NCBI GenBank assembly: GCA_036346225.1
Contig: JARFIW010000139.1
Span: 1,054,001-1,118,000 of the forward strand
Reading direction: 5' to 3'
Length of the DNA: 64,000 bases
Source of the DNA: Platerodrilus igneus
Lineage: Eukaryota; Arthropoda; Insecta; Coleoptera; Lycidae
A model generated the notes under the pieces. The model had not been told where the DNA came from and made no database searches. It was given only the letters and a program-made list of their open reading frames with translations. Numbering within the stretch: the first letter of the stretch is position 1; the number at the start of each line of letters is the position of its first letter. The translations under genes and the position numbers were made by a program. Below are positions 43,917 through 54,232 of the stretch, in pieces.

Positions 43917-45339
43917 AACTTTCGTCTGCTACAGTTTGATTAGTTACCTTCAATTATTGCTTAATGTTTTACAGAAAATTCAATTCCTTTGTCACAATAC
44001 CTTATTTTTTGCACTGACTGACTTCTATAGTATTTTTATAAAATTTTATCAAACTCCAATACTCTGAGTCTAATAACTTGTTTGTCCAAAACCCCACAGT
44101 CAAGGCGGTCCTTATCTGATATATGCAACAAAGAGATAAACTTTAAATAGATATCAAACTTTTGAACGCATTTTCTATATTAATACAAAATCAAAGAATC
44201 AATAAAACTGGTGTTTTTTATGTAGCTTACGTATAGCGTCTCTATATTTAGTTTTTTAGAAAGCTTTCGAGGCATCCTATTAAACAACTTTTAGATAATA
44301 CATTTAAAGTCCTAACAGAAAAGTCCAAAACGTGCTATCCTTATAAACTCCTATAGGCCATGTAAGAAGTCAGTTCGGTTCAGTTAGGAAGTGGTGTCAT
44401 AAATATCCGATGACATAAAGAGTTTACGATTGATTTCTACCCAACAATTTCGTTTCCGCTTTTAGTGGTTGGAGAATTATATATTGGTTTTGTGAAGAAT
44501 GTCGAACGCTGCTTTTATACCAAAATGGTCGGAGTTTATAAACCCTTGTAACAATGGAAATGAAAAATACATCAATAGGACATAGCGTATTGCAAATCTT
44601 CGAATGGTGGCGAATGAAACTATTTTAAAATGTAGAATTGGTATGAGAGATTTAAAACCATCTCGAAATATTCAATTAATATTCCATAAAGCTTCAGTGA
44701 CTAAAACAAAACGACGCAACAAGGAATTTCAAGTCTTATACATGAAAAGTCGTACAGAGAATAAAGGTCAGATATAAAATGAAAAGTTGTTAAAAGTTTT
44801 ATAGGATTCCTCACAAATGCAATTATTAAAATTTTGCTCAAGTTAAGGTTACAACTGAATCTTTGTATTCGCTGCTAAACAACAATTAAAAACATGCTTC
44901 GTAATTTCTACCATTTTTATATTGATTCTTTTTTCTTAATATTGACCTCGCCCCCACAATAAAATCTTTGTTGTTGGTAAATTCTAACTATTTTATCAGT
45001 TCCTTCTATCCAAGCACATCTTCTTGTATGATAAGAAATTGCTAGTTATAACATAAAAAATTCTCAAATCTATCATTTATGTAATTAATCTATCGCAAGC
45101 CTAAGATATCTTTTTAAAAACAATTTGCCATTCTCGCACTTCTTTTTAAAATCGAGTATTAATATCAGAACGTTAAAATAACAAATTTCTATCTACTACG
45201 TAAAGAGTGTGCATATTTGACTCATGATTTAAGTTAAATATTAAAAACATAAAACCATTCAAGGTTATTTATTCATTTATTTTGTTGCGTCATCATTGAA
45301 CAATTTGGTGGTGGTGACAATAAATACTATCAGTGCGGG
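43917..45339. other. Non-coding stretch
   Basis: AT-rich and without a recognised gene or repeat. The 65-aa frame at 43870-44067 starts inside the hAT relic and is not supported. Confidence 0.4.
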
Positions 45340-45550
45340 TACTCTACAGTTTTTAGTGAAACCTTATGCCGGTAGTGGGAGTGCGCGAAGTAACAATGAG
45401 TCGTACTCGGACCGTTACAGAAGACAGTTGTACGAGAGCTTTTGAAGGCGACACCACACCGAGCGTGCGTGTTCTTTGGTGTCCGCTACCTGTTGTGTGT
45501 GACTTTTTTTGCCCCGAGCGGCGCAGGCTTAAGGTATTTATATCTTTTAT
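45340..45550 (+). other. Small GC-rich island with a short ORF
   Basis: About 200 bp with clearly more G, C and CpG than the surroundings. It holds a 63-codon frame (MPVVGVREVTMSRTRTVTED..., 45366-45557) and a donor-like AAG|GTATTT at about 45534. It could be a 5' exon, a promoter-associated CpG patch or a piece of a GC-rich element. No homologue comes to mind. Confidence 0.25.
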
Positions 45551-45672
45551 TAAGTAGTTTGTCGTAGTTGCTTTATTTATTGCATAACCTCTACACTGCC
45601 ATCGGTATTGCTACAAAAAGCAATTGGTTCTTCACTATAATTACCATATCTAGATCACCTTATCATCCCACA

Positions 45673-45860
45673 TATTTATTTATTTGTTTATTTGTTTGTT
45701 GGTTTATTCGTTTATTCGTTTATTTATTTGCTCGTTTGCTCGTTTGCTCGTTTGCTCGTTTGCTCGTTTGTTCGTTTGCTAGTTTTCTCGTTTACTCGTT
45801 TGCTCGTTTGCTCGTTTACTCGTTTACTCGTTTACGTGTTTACTTGTTTACTTGTTTACT
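45673..45860 (+). repeat. Short-period satellite (TTTGCTCG / TTTACTCG family)
   Basis: A degenerate 4- and 8-bp periodic array: TTTATTTG units grade into (TTTGCTCG)n, then (TTTACTCG)n and finally (TTTACTTG)n. The 101-aa and 62-aa frames with Leu-Val-Cys-Ser repeats are translations of it, not genes. Confidence 0.9.
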
Positions 45861-46914
45861 TAACAAACAATAGTGCATAGATTAGGCGATATCTTGATGG
45901 ATAAAACGGTTCTAGTGCTTTCCTCTATCAAAAATCTTACCACTGTTCTTCCTAACCCCGCACTTCATTGTACATTCTGTTATACATTATTTAAGTTAAT
46001 ATGTTTCAGTACACTAACTCCCTTTAAATTCTTGCAGTTCCTTGGCCCTACTTTCTGTGTAAACATCACCAATCTACTGTTTGCAAAGCCTAAGAACAGC
46101 TTTCGCACTTCATATATATCCTGTTTATCAGCCCATGTAATATACTTTAAACATTCTCACTCCAGTATCTAGTTATATCAACTGGCAATTGATCTATTCC
46201 AACGACATTTGTTAAGTTTAGTAATTTTAGTGCTTATTGAAATACTTTTCTTAGTATTTTGCATCCTACTTTGTAATCCTCTACCTCACCTAAGTTTCCA
46301 TATTATGTATACTGTTAAGTACACTTTTGTTGATTGTTAATCATACTTTTGATACTGTGAAATGTGCTTGGGCGTGATGGCGTAGCTTGGTGTTGTGATG
46401 GTAGAGTCTTTAGTAGCGAGAGGTGGTACTTAACTCAGGTCCTAGGGACTTAGGGATCTAGAGAGGTCTTTAGGAACCGCGATGGGGTTTTGGAACAAAA
46501 CATTTTTGTAAAACGATTATGGTAATAAAGTGTAATGATAAGATGGAAGTAAACAACAATATTTAATGACAACAAATGAACATGTATATAGATTCAGTAT
46601 AACAGCAAGTATAATAACAGTTCAAGCAATAATAATAATAATGGTTGACTTACGTTATAGAATTTCAGCGGCCATCGTAATTATTAATAATGTTTCAGCA
46701 ACCATAAAAGATTAAGTCACCATTCTGATGGTTGGCTCTGAGCCGACTTGCTCCAGAGCAAGGGATGAACTAGGATCATACACAGACTGACTGACTAACT
46801 TACTAACTCTTCTGGTGCTTCGTCTTTTATAACTGCTGATAACAAGAAATGGGTTTTCTACTGAAGGTTGTGGCAGGCGATAAAATGTATGTAATGGTAG
46901 TAAGTCAAAACTTC
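45861..46914. other. Non-coding stretch
   Basis: No recognised gene. (AAT)n-like runs lie near 46629-46643, and the GC-richer 46370-46500 has no identifiable RNA fold. The 121-aa minus-strand frame at 46712-47077 mostly covers this stretch and the start of the inverted repeat; it has no known domain. Confidence 0.4.
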
Positions 46915-47100
46915 CCAAATAGGTAATCATAAAGGGGTGGAGAAGAGAAAAATTGATCATCGTAACGTTGTGCACTCTGTGTAGATTAAAAAGGGCTAGC
47001 CGTAGGATAATAATAAAATTAGTAAAATTAAATTTGGTTTGAGAACACAGAGCGGTGGAGTTAAGTAAAAACGTCATAACACCGAGTACGGCGTTATCAT
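46915..47100. repeat. Outer inverted repeat, left arm
   Basis: The reverse complement of about 50809-51000: AACACCGAGTACGGCGTTAT here against ATAACGCCGTACTCGGTGTA there, and GTGCACTCTGTGTAG against CTACACAGAGTGTACAA. The arms bracket the (TA)n-separated palindromes and the PLE. Confidence 0.75.
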
Positions 47101-47102
47101 AT

Positions 47103-47104
<2 letters not shown>

Positions 47105-47140
<36 letters not shown>
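47105..47140. repeat. (TA)n tract a
   Basis: The TA repeat between the outer inverted-repeat arm and palindromic unit U1. Confidence 0.9.
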
Positions 47141-47143
<3 letters not shown>

Positions 47144-47413
47144 TATAAAACTCTATTTTATTGACCAGGAATCTATGTTTAATATGAAGATGAAATTAAT
47201 GTGTTGGGATGTTTTGGTCATAAATAAAACAACTGTCAAATAATCATTCGTTTTGAACTTGACGTTTCGATCTATTATTCAGATCTTAATCATAAGATAA
47301 AACTTGATTATTCTTAAAATTTAGGGCTAGTGTAAAATAATTTTAAATGACATAAAGCAAAACTTGAGTGACAGAATTAAAAACATCCCAACACATTAAT
47401 TTCATCTTCATAT

Positions 47414-47416
<3 letters not shown>
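47141..47416. repeat. Palindromic unit U1 between (TA)n tracts
   Basis: The arm at 47181-47214 (AATATGAAGATGAAATTAAT followed by GTGTTGGGATG) is repeated as its exact reverse complement at about 47380-47414. Inside, on the minus strand (47261-47295), ATGATTAAGATCT-loop-AGATCGAAACGTC has the stem plus GAAAC layout of the PLE end at 47859-47895. Confidence 0.78.
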
Positions 47417-47444
<28 letters not shown>

Positions 47445-47445
47445 C
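47417..47445. repeat. (TA)n tract b
   Basis: TA repeat between U1 and U2. Confidence 0.9.
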
Positions 47446-47700
47446 GTATTGCAATTAATAAGATAAAATAATAACTTAGACTTTTATTCAAAGTCCAAAT
47501 GATCATTTCAAATCGAGCTTGTAATTGAAAGATGAAAATATAAGGTCTTGGACAGGGCTTGAACCTGTTTCCTGGTTTTGCCGTCTTTTTCTTTTTCCAT
47601 CTTTCAATTACTAGCTCGATTTGAAATGATCATTTGGGCTTTGCATAAAAGTCCAAGTTATTATTTCATCTTATTCACTGTAATACGATATTATTTATCA
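47446..47700. repeat. Palindromic unit U2 between (TA)n tracts, with a tRNA T-arm-like loop
   Basis: Arms of about 95 bp: the left contains CCAAATGATCATTTCAAATC and the right carries its reverse complement (about 47605-47645), with further matching out to CGTATTGCA / TGTAATACG. The loop, read on the minus strand, includes ACAGG-TTCAAGC-CCTGT (47552-47568), a perfect 5-bp stem with a 7-base loop like a tRNA T-arm, including a B-box match GGTTCAAGCCC. Confidence 0.75.
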
Positions 47701-47723
47701 ACTTACTTTGTGTAATTAACTAC

Positions 47724-47727
<4 letters not shown>

Positions 47728-47770
<43 letters not shown>
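47728..47770. repeat. (TA)n tract c
   Basis: TA repeat directly left of the PLE. Confidence 0.9.
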
Positions 47771-47774
<4 letters not shown>

Positions 47775-47858
47775 AAGATTTTGTTTTTGGTTCTTGGGAT
47801 AAAGTCGCTCATAAAATTAAACACAAAACATTAAATGTGTATCATTTGTATTAAATCG

Positions 47859-47895
47859 TACGTTTCGGTGATAATTTACACCTTAATCATCGATC
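47859..47895 (-). ncRNA. Hammerhead-like stem-loop remnant at the PLE end
   Basis: The minus strand reads GATGATTAAGGTG, a loop, then CACCGAAACGTACG. Many PLE terminal repeats carry hammerhead ribozyme motifs with CUGANGA, stem II and GAAAC. Here stem II (GGTG/CACC) and GAAAC are present, but the first box departs from CUGANGA at essential positions, so activity is unlikely. Confidence 0.4.
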
Positions 47896-48329
47896 TACAT
47901 GAAAAAGTATATAAATAGGTAATTCATATAACAGGTAATATATGTTTAACTTACTTATTACTTGATAAAATTATTTTATGTATTCACCCATAATAAAAGT
48001 AACAGAAGGAAGCTTGTAATATTACTGATTAAGAATTAAAATTAATTTTAAATTTGAATGAAATGTCAGTTCACTTATTTGACAAAAATGTAGGATCAAG
48101 GATGACATCAATCAACACATTATGACACTATTTGCTTATATTTTTATTTAAATAGTAGTATGTGGTTTATTTGTAAAAAATTTTTTGTATGGTGGGTTGC
48201 ATAAAATAGTTAGATTTTAAAATCATATATTTTACAGGTGTAGTAAACAGATTGACTTTTGACTTAAATTAAATAGAATTCTGTGTGTAAGCAATATCAT
48301 TATAGTTAGTATATTTTTTTGCATTAAAA

Positions 48330-48940
48330 GTGTATAGGTATGAGTAAACAGTATGTAAATTATTGATGTCTTCTTTGTGATTGATGGAATTTTGTTCTTG
48401 GTTTATATGAAATGATTCTAAGAAAAGTCCTTTTGTAATTGCTTTCTATATCTAAAATTTTACATTATCATAATTGACTTTGTGTTTTGTATTGTATAAA
48501 TGTATAGAAAGAGCACAAGAAGTTTTTCCTAATTTTGCATCACTTTTGTGTTGTGTCATGCGATTTCGGAGCCACTGTTTGGTTTGGCCTACGTAGGAAG
48601 CTTTGCATTCACATTGAATTTTATACACTAAATTGCTACATTATTTGTTTTCTTTTAGTTTAGTAAAAAGTTTCCAATGGACTTAGTATTTGAATTTATT
48701 ATAGTTACAAAGGTTGTTTTAGTAATTTTTTATTAGTGGTGAAAGATTAGTAATATATAAAAGTTTTTGTAAATGATATCAGTATGTTTATTTTGAGGTG
48801 GAAATATGATTGTGTTAGTATGTAGTAGTTTTGATAAAAGTGGTTTAAGGTAACCGTTGTTGATTAAGATTGATATTAGTTCTTTCAGATTTTTTCTTTA
48901 AATTTGGGTTCACAGATAGAGACCATACGATGTTTCAGTC
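48330..48940 (-). pseudogene. PLE GIY-YIG endonuclease region
   Basis: The C-terminal nuclease of the PLE. At 48440-48660 the minus strand reads NLVYKIQCECKASYVGQT, followed by KQWLRNRMTQHKSDAKLGK, then CALSIHLYNTKHKVN and, after a stop, KAITKGLFLESFHI. This is the VYxIxC...YVGQT...R...H pattern of PLE GIY-YIG domains. The frame is open only in pieces; a linker of about 240 bp with stops separates it from the RT. GIY-YIG activity is thought to cut the target during PLE integration. Confidence 0.82.
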
Positions 48941-49393
48941 CTAATATGGTGTTAATTTTTGTTTCATGCTATGATTGGGATGGTAATTTAAATATCTTTC
49001 TGAATTTGTAGGTTTTTTGTAAATATCAAAATTGATCTTGTTGTCATTATTGCGGATAACTAGTGTATCAAGAAATGATATTGATTGGTGAGATTCTAGT
49101 TCGTAAGTGAATTTCAAATGTTCGTTAAAATTGTTAAAATGTTGAATGGTGGTTAGTAAAAAATGTTCAGGAAGTGAGCAGAGAATGTCATCAACGTATT
49201 TGACTAGAAATACCATTTTGAAAGGTAAGTTAGGTAAAACACTTTCTACAAGTTTGTCCATTACTATTTGTGCAATAATAGGGGATAATGGTGAACCCAT
49301 AGGAGTACCAAAAATCTGTAAGTAAAATTTTGAGTTAAAACTAAAATAAATAATTGTAATGATATATGGCAATGTGGTTCTATGGAATCCCAT
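48941..49393 (-). pseudogene. PLE reverse transcriptase, second half
   Basis: Palm motifs B to E on the minus strand: QIFGTPMGSPLSPIIAQIVM (motif B), VFLVKYVDDILCSLP (motif C with the catalytic Asp pair), SHQSISFLDTLVIRN and the PLE-typical DIYKKPTNSERYLNYHPNH. The catalytic core is intact here. It continues from the upstream frame through a shift in the 49264-49393 overlap. Confidence 0.88.
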
Positions 49394-50205
49394 TTTTCTG
49401 TAATAATTTGAATGACTAAGTTGACTGGTATGTTTGTAAATAAAGAGTTAACGTCGAGAGAAACGAGAATGTGATCTTGAGGTAGTTGAAAATTACGGTA
49501 TTGGTTTACGAATTGGAAGGAATCTACTATGTTGTGGCCTGTAATTGGGAAAGATTTTTGTAATATGGTAGATAAGAAAGAAGAAAATGCATATGTTGGA
49601 GAATTAATTGAAGAGATAATAGGTCTTAAAGGAATATCTGGTTTATGGATTTTTGGGAGTCCATAATATTTGCTTGGAACAGAATTATTGGTGATAAGTA
49701 GTGATTTTTGTTCATTTGTAATCATGTCTTTTTTGAATAATAATTTAATGTGATTGTTTATGGTGTTCTGTATGGTGAAAGTGGGGTCCTTTTTTAGTTT
49801 TTTATATGTAAGTTCATCATCTAATAAGGTGTTGGATTTATCTATATATGTTGATTTATTAAGTATAACTGTTACAGCTCCTTTGTCTGCTTTAGTGACA
49901 AAAATATCAGGATGGTCCTTTAGGAATTTCTTTAATTTATTAAAGATTACAGAATCTGAATTAAATTTATTATTAGGATTTTTTAAAAAATTGGTTATTA
50001 GATTTGTAACCTGACATCTTTTATTCATTTTTTGTTGTGAAGTAATATCCATTGAGTCAAGTAATATTTCAATATCTGCTAATAAGTGTCCCATATTGAT
50101 GTCAGAAATACATGAGTTTAAAATAAACTTAGGGCCTAAAGATAAAAAACTACTGATGTCATCAGGGATGTCTACATTACTTAAGCTACAAATCCATTTG
50201 CTATT
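49264..50205 (-). pseudogene. PLE N-terminal region and reverse transcriptase, first half
   Basis: A 276-codon open minus-strand frame (49264-50094), the longest in the window. It contains the PLE signatures VTKADKGAVTVILNKSTYI, SKYYGLPKIHKPDIPLRPI and motif A ILVSLDVNSLFTNIPVNLV. Just upstream, to about 50205, ISSFLSLGPKFI, a typical PLE N-terminal box, reads in the same frame without an initiator, so the true start lies farther right. The last 35 or so residues are out of frame with the rest of the RT. Confidence 0.87.
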
Positions 50206-50660
50206 GTTGACAAAGAGTTGTTTACTTTGGATTTGATGTGATTTTAAAGTGTTAAATTTCTTAATTAGTAATTTTTTTATATATATATAAATTATCTGTT
50301 ATATGATTGGGTTTGTTTGTTCTTGAAATTAATATATAAATCTATAGGTATAGAATCTTTGATGGTTTCTTTAGTTTTGAAAAGTTGATTATGCCAAAAT
50401 TGTATTTCTGCAGGAGTGTATTCAATTTCTAAATTTAATAAAGATTTTCTAACCTGTGATTTAGGTTAGTAACTTGTTTATTAATCTTTTCACTTCAGTA
50501 CCTATTAGACGAGACATAAAATGGTTGAATCAAGTATATGTTTAGGTTTCAATTCTTCTCTTCGACATCTTTCTAAGAAGGTCTTCCTGTTATTGAAGTG
50601 TGCAAGTTTTTGTAATTTTGGCCCAGTATTTTAAATTTGTGACCATTACTTCTCCATGTT
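50206..50660 (-). pseudogene. PLE 5' region, decayed
   Basis: Minus-strand remnants rich in Lys, Asn and Thr codons precede the RT frame but are cut by stops. A short (TA)n at 50279-50288 interrupts it. It is assigned by position only. Confidence 0.5.
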
Positions 50661-50764
50661 CTATACACATTTAATGTTTTGTGTTTAATTTTATGAGCGA
50701 CTTTATCCCAAGAACCAAAAAACAAAATCTTTTCTAATTTAACTACGCTCAAGAATTATCAAGA

Positions 50765-50771
<7 letters not shown>

Positions 50772-50810
<39 letters not shown>
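50772..50810. repeat. (TA)n tract d
   Basis: TA repeat directly right of the PLE and left of the outer inverted-repeat arm. Confidence 0.9.
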
Positions 50811-50813
<3 letters not shown>

Positions 50814-50994
50814 ATATGATAACGCCGTACTCGGTGTAAATGGACGTTCTCTACCTCTGTGTTTTCCAATCAAATTTAATTCTCACTAATTTTATTATTA
50901 TTCCACAGCTAGCTTTTATTATTCTACACAGAGTGTACAACGTTACGATAATCAATTTTTTTCTTCTTCGCCCCTTTCTGATTACCTCTTTGTT
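50811..50994. repeat. Outer inverted repeat, right arm
   Basis: The partner of 46915-47100. The match runs from the (TA)n edge through TGATATGATAACGCCGTACT to about GATTACC near 50990. Confidence 0.75.
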
Positions 50995-52630
50995 TGAATT
51001 ATAGAATGAAGTCAATTAATTCCATATAATGAAAAGAAATATTATGTACAAGTTTTGAAAATTATTAAATACACCCTTCAATCAATCAATATCATAAATC
51101 TTATTTATTCCAAAAATTGCTTTGCAATCAATCTAAAGTCACCAAAAACTACCCTTCTTATCAAAGAAACCTCAAACGTTCAGATCCCTTTATTATATTA
51201 CGTACTTTTAATGTATGCAAAGTTTGTTGCTGACTTTGTTACACTTTTATAAATTAAGTAAATTCAATATTCAAATTTAAATAGAAAAAATGTTTTAAAA
51301 CTAATTAGATCTAACTTGCTCTGCTTAGTTGAACCTCTTGGTTTCCATAAATTGCTTTGTGCTTCTTTGTTTTATTTGCATTGAATCTCACAACTCAAAA
51401 TTGTACCAAAATCGTCAACGCTGCTTTGAAATATTACATTAATCCATTTAAAACATCCCCATATTCGAATTATCATCAACTATAATATCTATCCACTCAT
51501 TTGAAATATTATACCATCAATTAGGATTATTTTCATCAAGATTCGAAGTATTCATGCATTTAAATTATTATACCATCCATTAGGATTTATTATGAACCAA
51601 TTCGGAATTATTATCATCAACACATTTGAATTATTAACATCACATTCGAAATTATTATCAACTCATTTAAAGCCCAATTATTATTATATTATTAGCTTAA
51701 ATAAATTACCCAAAATTCTACTCACGTTAATCGGCAAAAGAAATCTTCATATTTGTATCACTTATTTGTCACTATATCTTTTATTAAACATTTAAAATTT
51801 CGCGTGACTTTTCGATTTAGAGTGGCGCAGTTTTGCACTCTTGAGTTAAAACTGAACTCTCTTATCATTGTTGCTGTTAATATAGGCTCATCCCACTTGT
51901 ATGTGGGTTGGGTTTCCAACAAGTCTGTCGCTGTCTTAACCAATAAGGTATTTGTATATCCTACACCTTGAAGTGGTTTTCTGATGTAATATACTTTTCT
52001 TTCCGGGTAATGGTTGTTTGCTACAGATGCCTCGTTATTTAAACCATACGTTGTTTTGTTTAGATAGCGCGTTTTCCATATTATACAAAAGTACATGATG
52101 TAACTTCAATTTCGATTTTCGTGTATGTTTATTTTATGCGTTTTTAAACTGCATTTTCTTATCAAAAAATGTTAATTGTTTCTACCCACTTGCACAAAGC
52201 TTCGTTAAGTTTTATCTCTTATCTCCATATTATATTATGACTAATTAGAACCCTTTTGAATGCGTGTTTACTTACATGTATTATCCTTACCTCTAAATAC
52301 GCGTGCTTTTACTGAAAGATATTGTTACTAGCATTACTTAAAGTTAATAAAGCTCTATATACCGAGTGTTAAATACTCGTTATTTACCTAATGTATGAAT
52401 TACCTATTTCTATGCTAAATATGCGTCCTATTGTTGTAAGATGTGTTTATTTGCATCGCCTAAAACTAATTATGCTCTATATACAGGGTGTTAAATACTT
52501 GCTATTTACATAATATCCAAATTGTTTAATTTTCTGTTAAATAAATGCAGTTTTCTGCTTCCTGTTGTAATTTATGATTACTGCACGACCCTTGCTATAT
52601 AATACACCCTCAAACAACCCTTAATCATAG

Positions 52631-52685
<55 letters not shown>

Positions 52686-54232
52686 GCTGTGATAAGGGGT
52701 TGCTTAAGGGTGCACGTTATAGTAAAGGTCGTTCGGGAAGGAGTAATTAGAATAGTCGGCAGAAAAATGCACTTATTTAAGGAGATAATTAAGAAATAGA
52801 CATAGTTTGTAGATAATAAGTAGTCAACACCCTGTATATAGAGTAGAGATAGTTTTTGGGCAACGCAGGTAAACATAGGAAGACGCATAGTTGGAGTAGG
52901 AATGAGAAATACATGTATTAAGTAGATAGTAAATATTAAATACCCTGTAGATAAAGTAGTTAATTTAGGTAAAACAAATAAGGATATTTTTCAGTGGAAG
53001 CACGCGTATATTGAGAAATAAATGATAAAGTGTAATTAGACACGCATTAAGAAGAAGAGTTCCAGACGATTAAATTAATACGGATATAGAAATAGAGTTT
53101 CAGGTAGTTAATATAAATGCGTACAAAGATCTAACCATTTTGATAAGAGAAATGATTAAAAATTGCGTAAATCGCATGTAAACATGGAAATTTAAAGTCG
53201 GGTTGCATCAGTTGTTTATAGAAAAGCAAGTAATCTATCAAAATACAGCATGTTGATAATGAAAGACAGCTGCGGGCAGGTTGTGATTATGGGAAAACGT
53301 GGAGCATTACATCAGAAACTGCTCAAAATAAAATTATTTGATTGGTCAGAGACAAGCGACGAGTTCTAGACCAGACCCACGGATGGAGTGGGAATTCGAA
53401 ATTATATTAGCAAGCATCTTGATAAGAAAGTGAGTTTTGAACTCAATGAAGGTCGAAGTGCATTGCCATTAAACAAAGTATTACGTAATAAGTATAAAAG
53501 TGAAAAATAAAATGAGTGCGAATATGAAGATTACAATTGCCGTTTAAACGTAAGTACGTTTTTAATGAATTTATTGTAAACTAAGACATAAAAATAATAG
53601 AGTTTCGAGGTCTGAGGGAAATAGACTAGGATTCTGATGTTAAGAAAAAAAATACAGTAATGCAATTTAAATGTCAAGGAGAAAAGAAGAATAATACAAT
53701 CTTGAAGTACAGGGGTGAAACAAACTACAATTTTAAGTCTGGGGCAAGAATGATAAAAGTCTAAGTTTGAAGAATTGAAATAAATTGGGGTATATAATTT
53801 AATGGTGGTGGTCCATAGTGTAATAATTTGAATGGAATCCAGAATTGGGGAAGATCATTTTTATTGGAAGCGTCGATGTGAAAAAGATAAAACCAGGTCA
53901 GATTTTAGTTATAAGACATTTGTTTTTCTATATGAATTTTTATTTTATTTTTAATATTGAATTTGCTAAATATGATATGCTTGTGAAGAAGTCAACAAAA
54001 GAGGTTGCATACGTATTGAATGAGTAATATGAAAACAGGTTTAGAATATTCTACACTTTGTTGGTAAAGGTAATAAATTTTCTTTAGTGACTTTGGGTTT
54101 TTGAGTACATACTAAATGGTTGTTAATAAATGAAATTTATAAGAAATGTATTACAAATAATTTCAAAAGCTGTACATAACATATTGGTTTCATTATATAG
54201 AATCTAAATTTACTGAATTTTATAATTGCAAA
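50995..54232. repeat. Giant foldback, about 1.6-kb arms, (TA)n at the axis
   Basis: The left arm (50995-52632) and the right arm (52686-54232) are inverted repeats of moderate identity. Matching blocks include TATAATGAAAAGAAATATTA / its complement near 54180-54200; CTTCATATTTGTATCAC near 51747 against about 53520; GTCTGTCGCTGTC with ACCAAT near 51925 against about 53350; TCTATATACAGGGTGTT near 52475 against about 52830-52845; and CACCCTCAAACAACCC near 52606 against about 52695-52712. No ORF is credible; the frames on both strands follow from the symmetry. Confidence 0.75.
52633..52685. repeat. (TA)n tract at the foldback axis
   Basis: About 26 TA units with one GTA variant, exactly between the two arms. 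Confidence 0.9.

Larger units (their letters stand above)
47772..50745 (-). mobile_element. Penelope-like element (EN+, GIY-YIG), minus strand
   Basis: A PLE of about 3 kb between (TA)n tracts. Its ends are inverted copies of each other (GATTTTGTTTTTGGTTCTTG near 47780 against its complement near 50710-50735, continuing through GTCGCTCATAAAATTAAACA). On the minus strand it encodes an N-terminal region, PLE reverse transcriptase and a GIY-YIG nuclease. PLE reverse transcriptase is related to telomerase reverse transcriptase. Stops and shifts are few compared with the BEL elements, so it is moderately young, but it is not intact. Confidence 0.87.

Noticed and set aside
45692..45880. Leu/Val/Cys-rich frames suggesting a membrane protein
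   Set aside because: They are translations of an 8-bp satellite.
46380..46500. Possible tRNA-derived SINE head in a GC-richer stretch
   Set aside because: No A box and B box at the right spacing, and no cloverleaf could be drawn.
49754..50014. 86-aa + strand frame in the PLE
   Set aside because: Antisense to a clear PLE reverse transcriptase frame.
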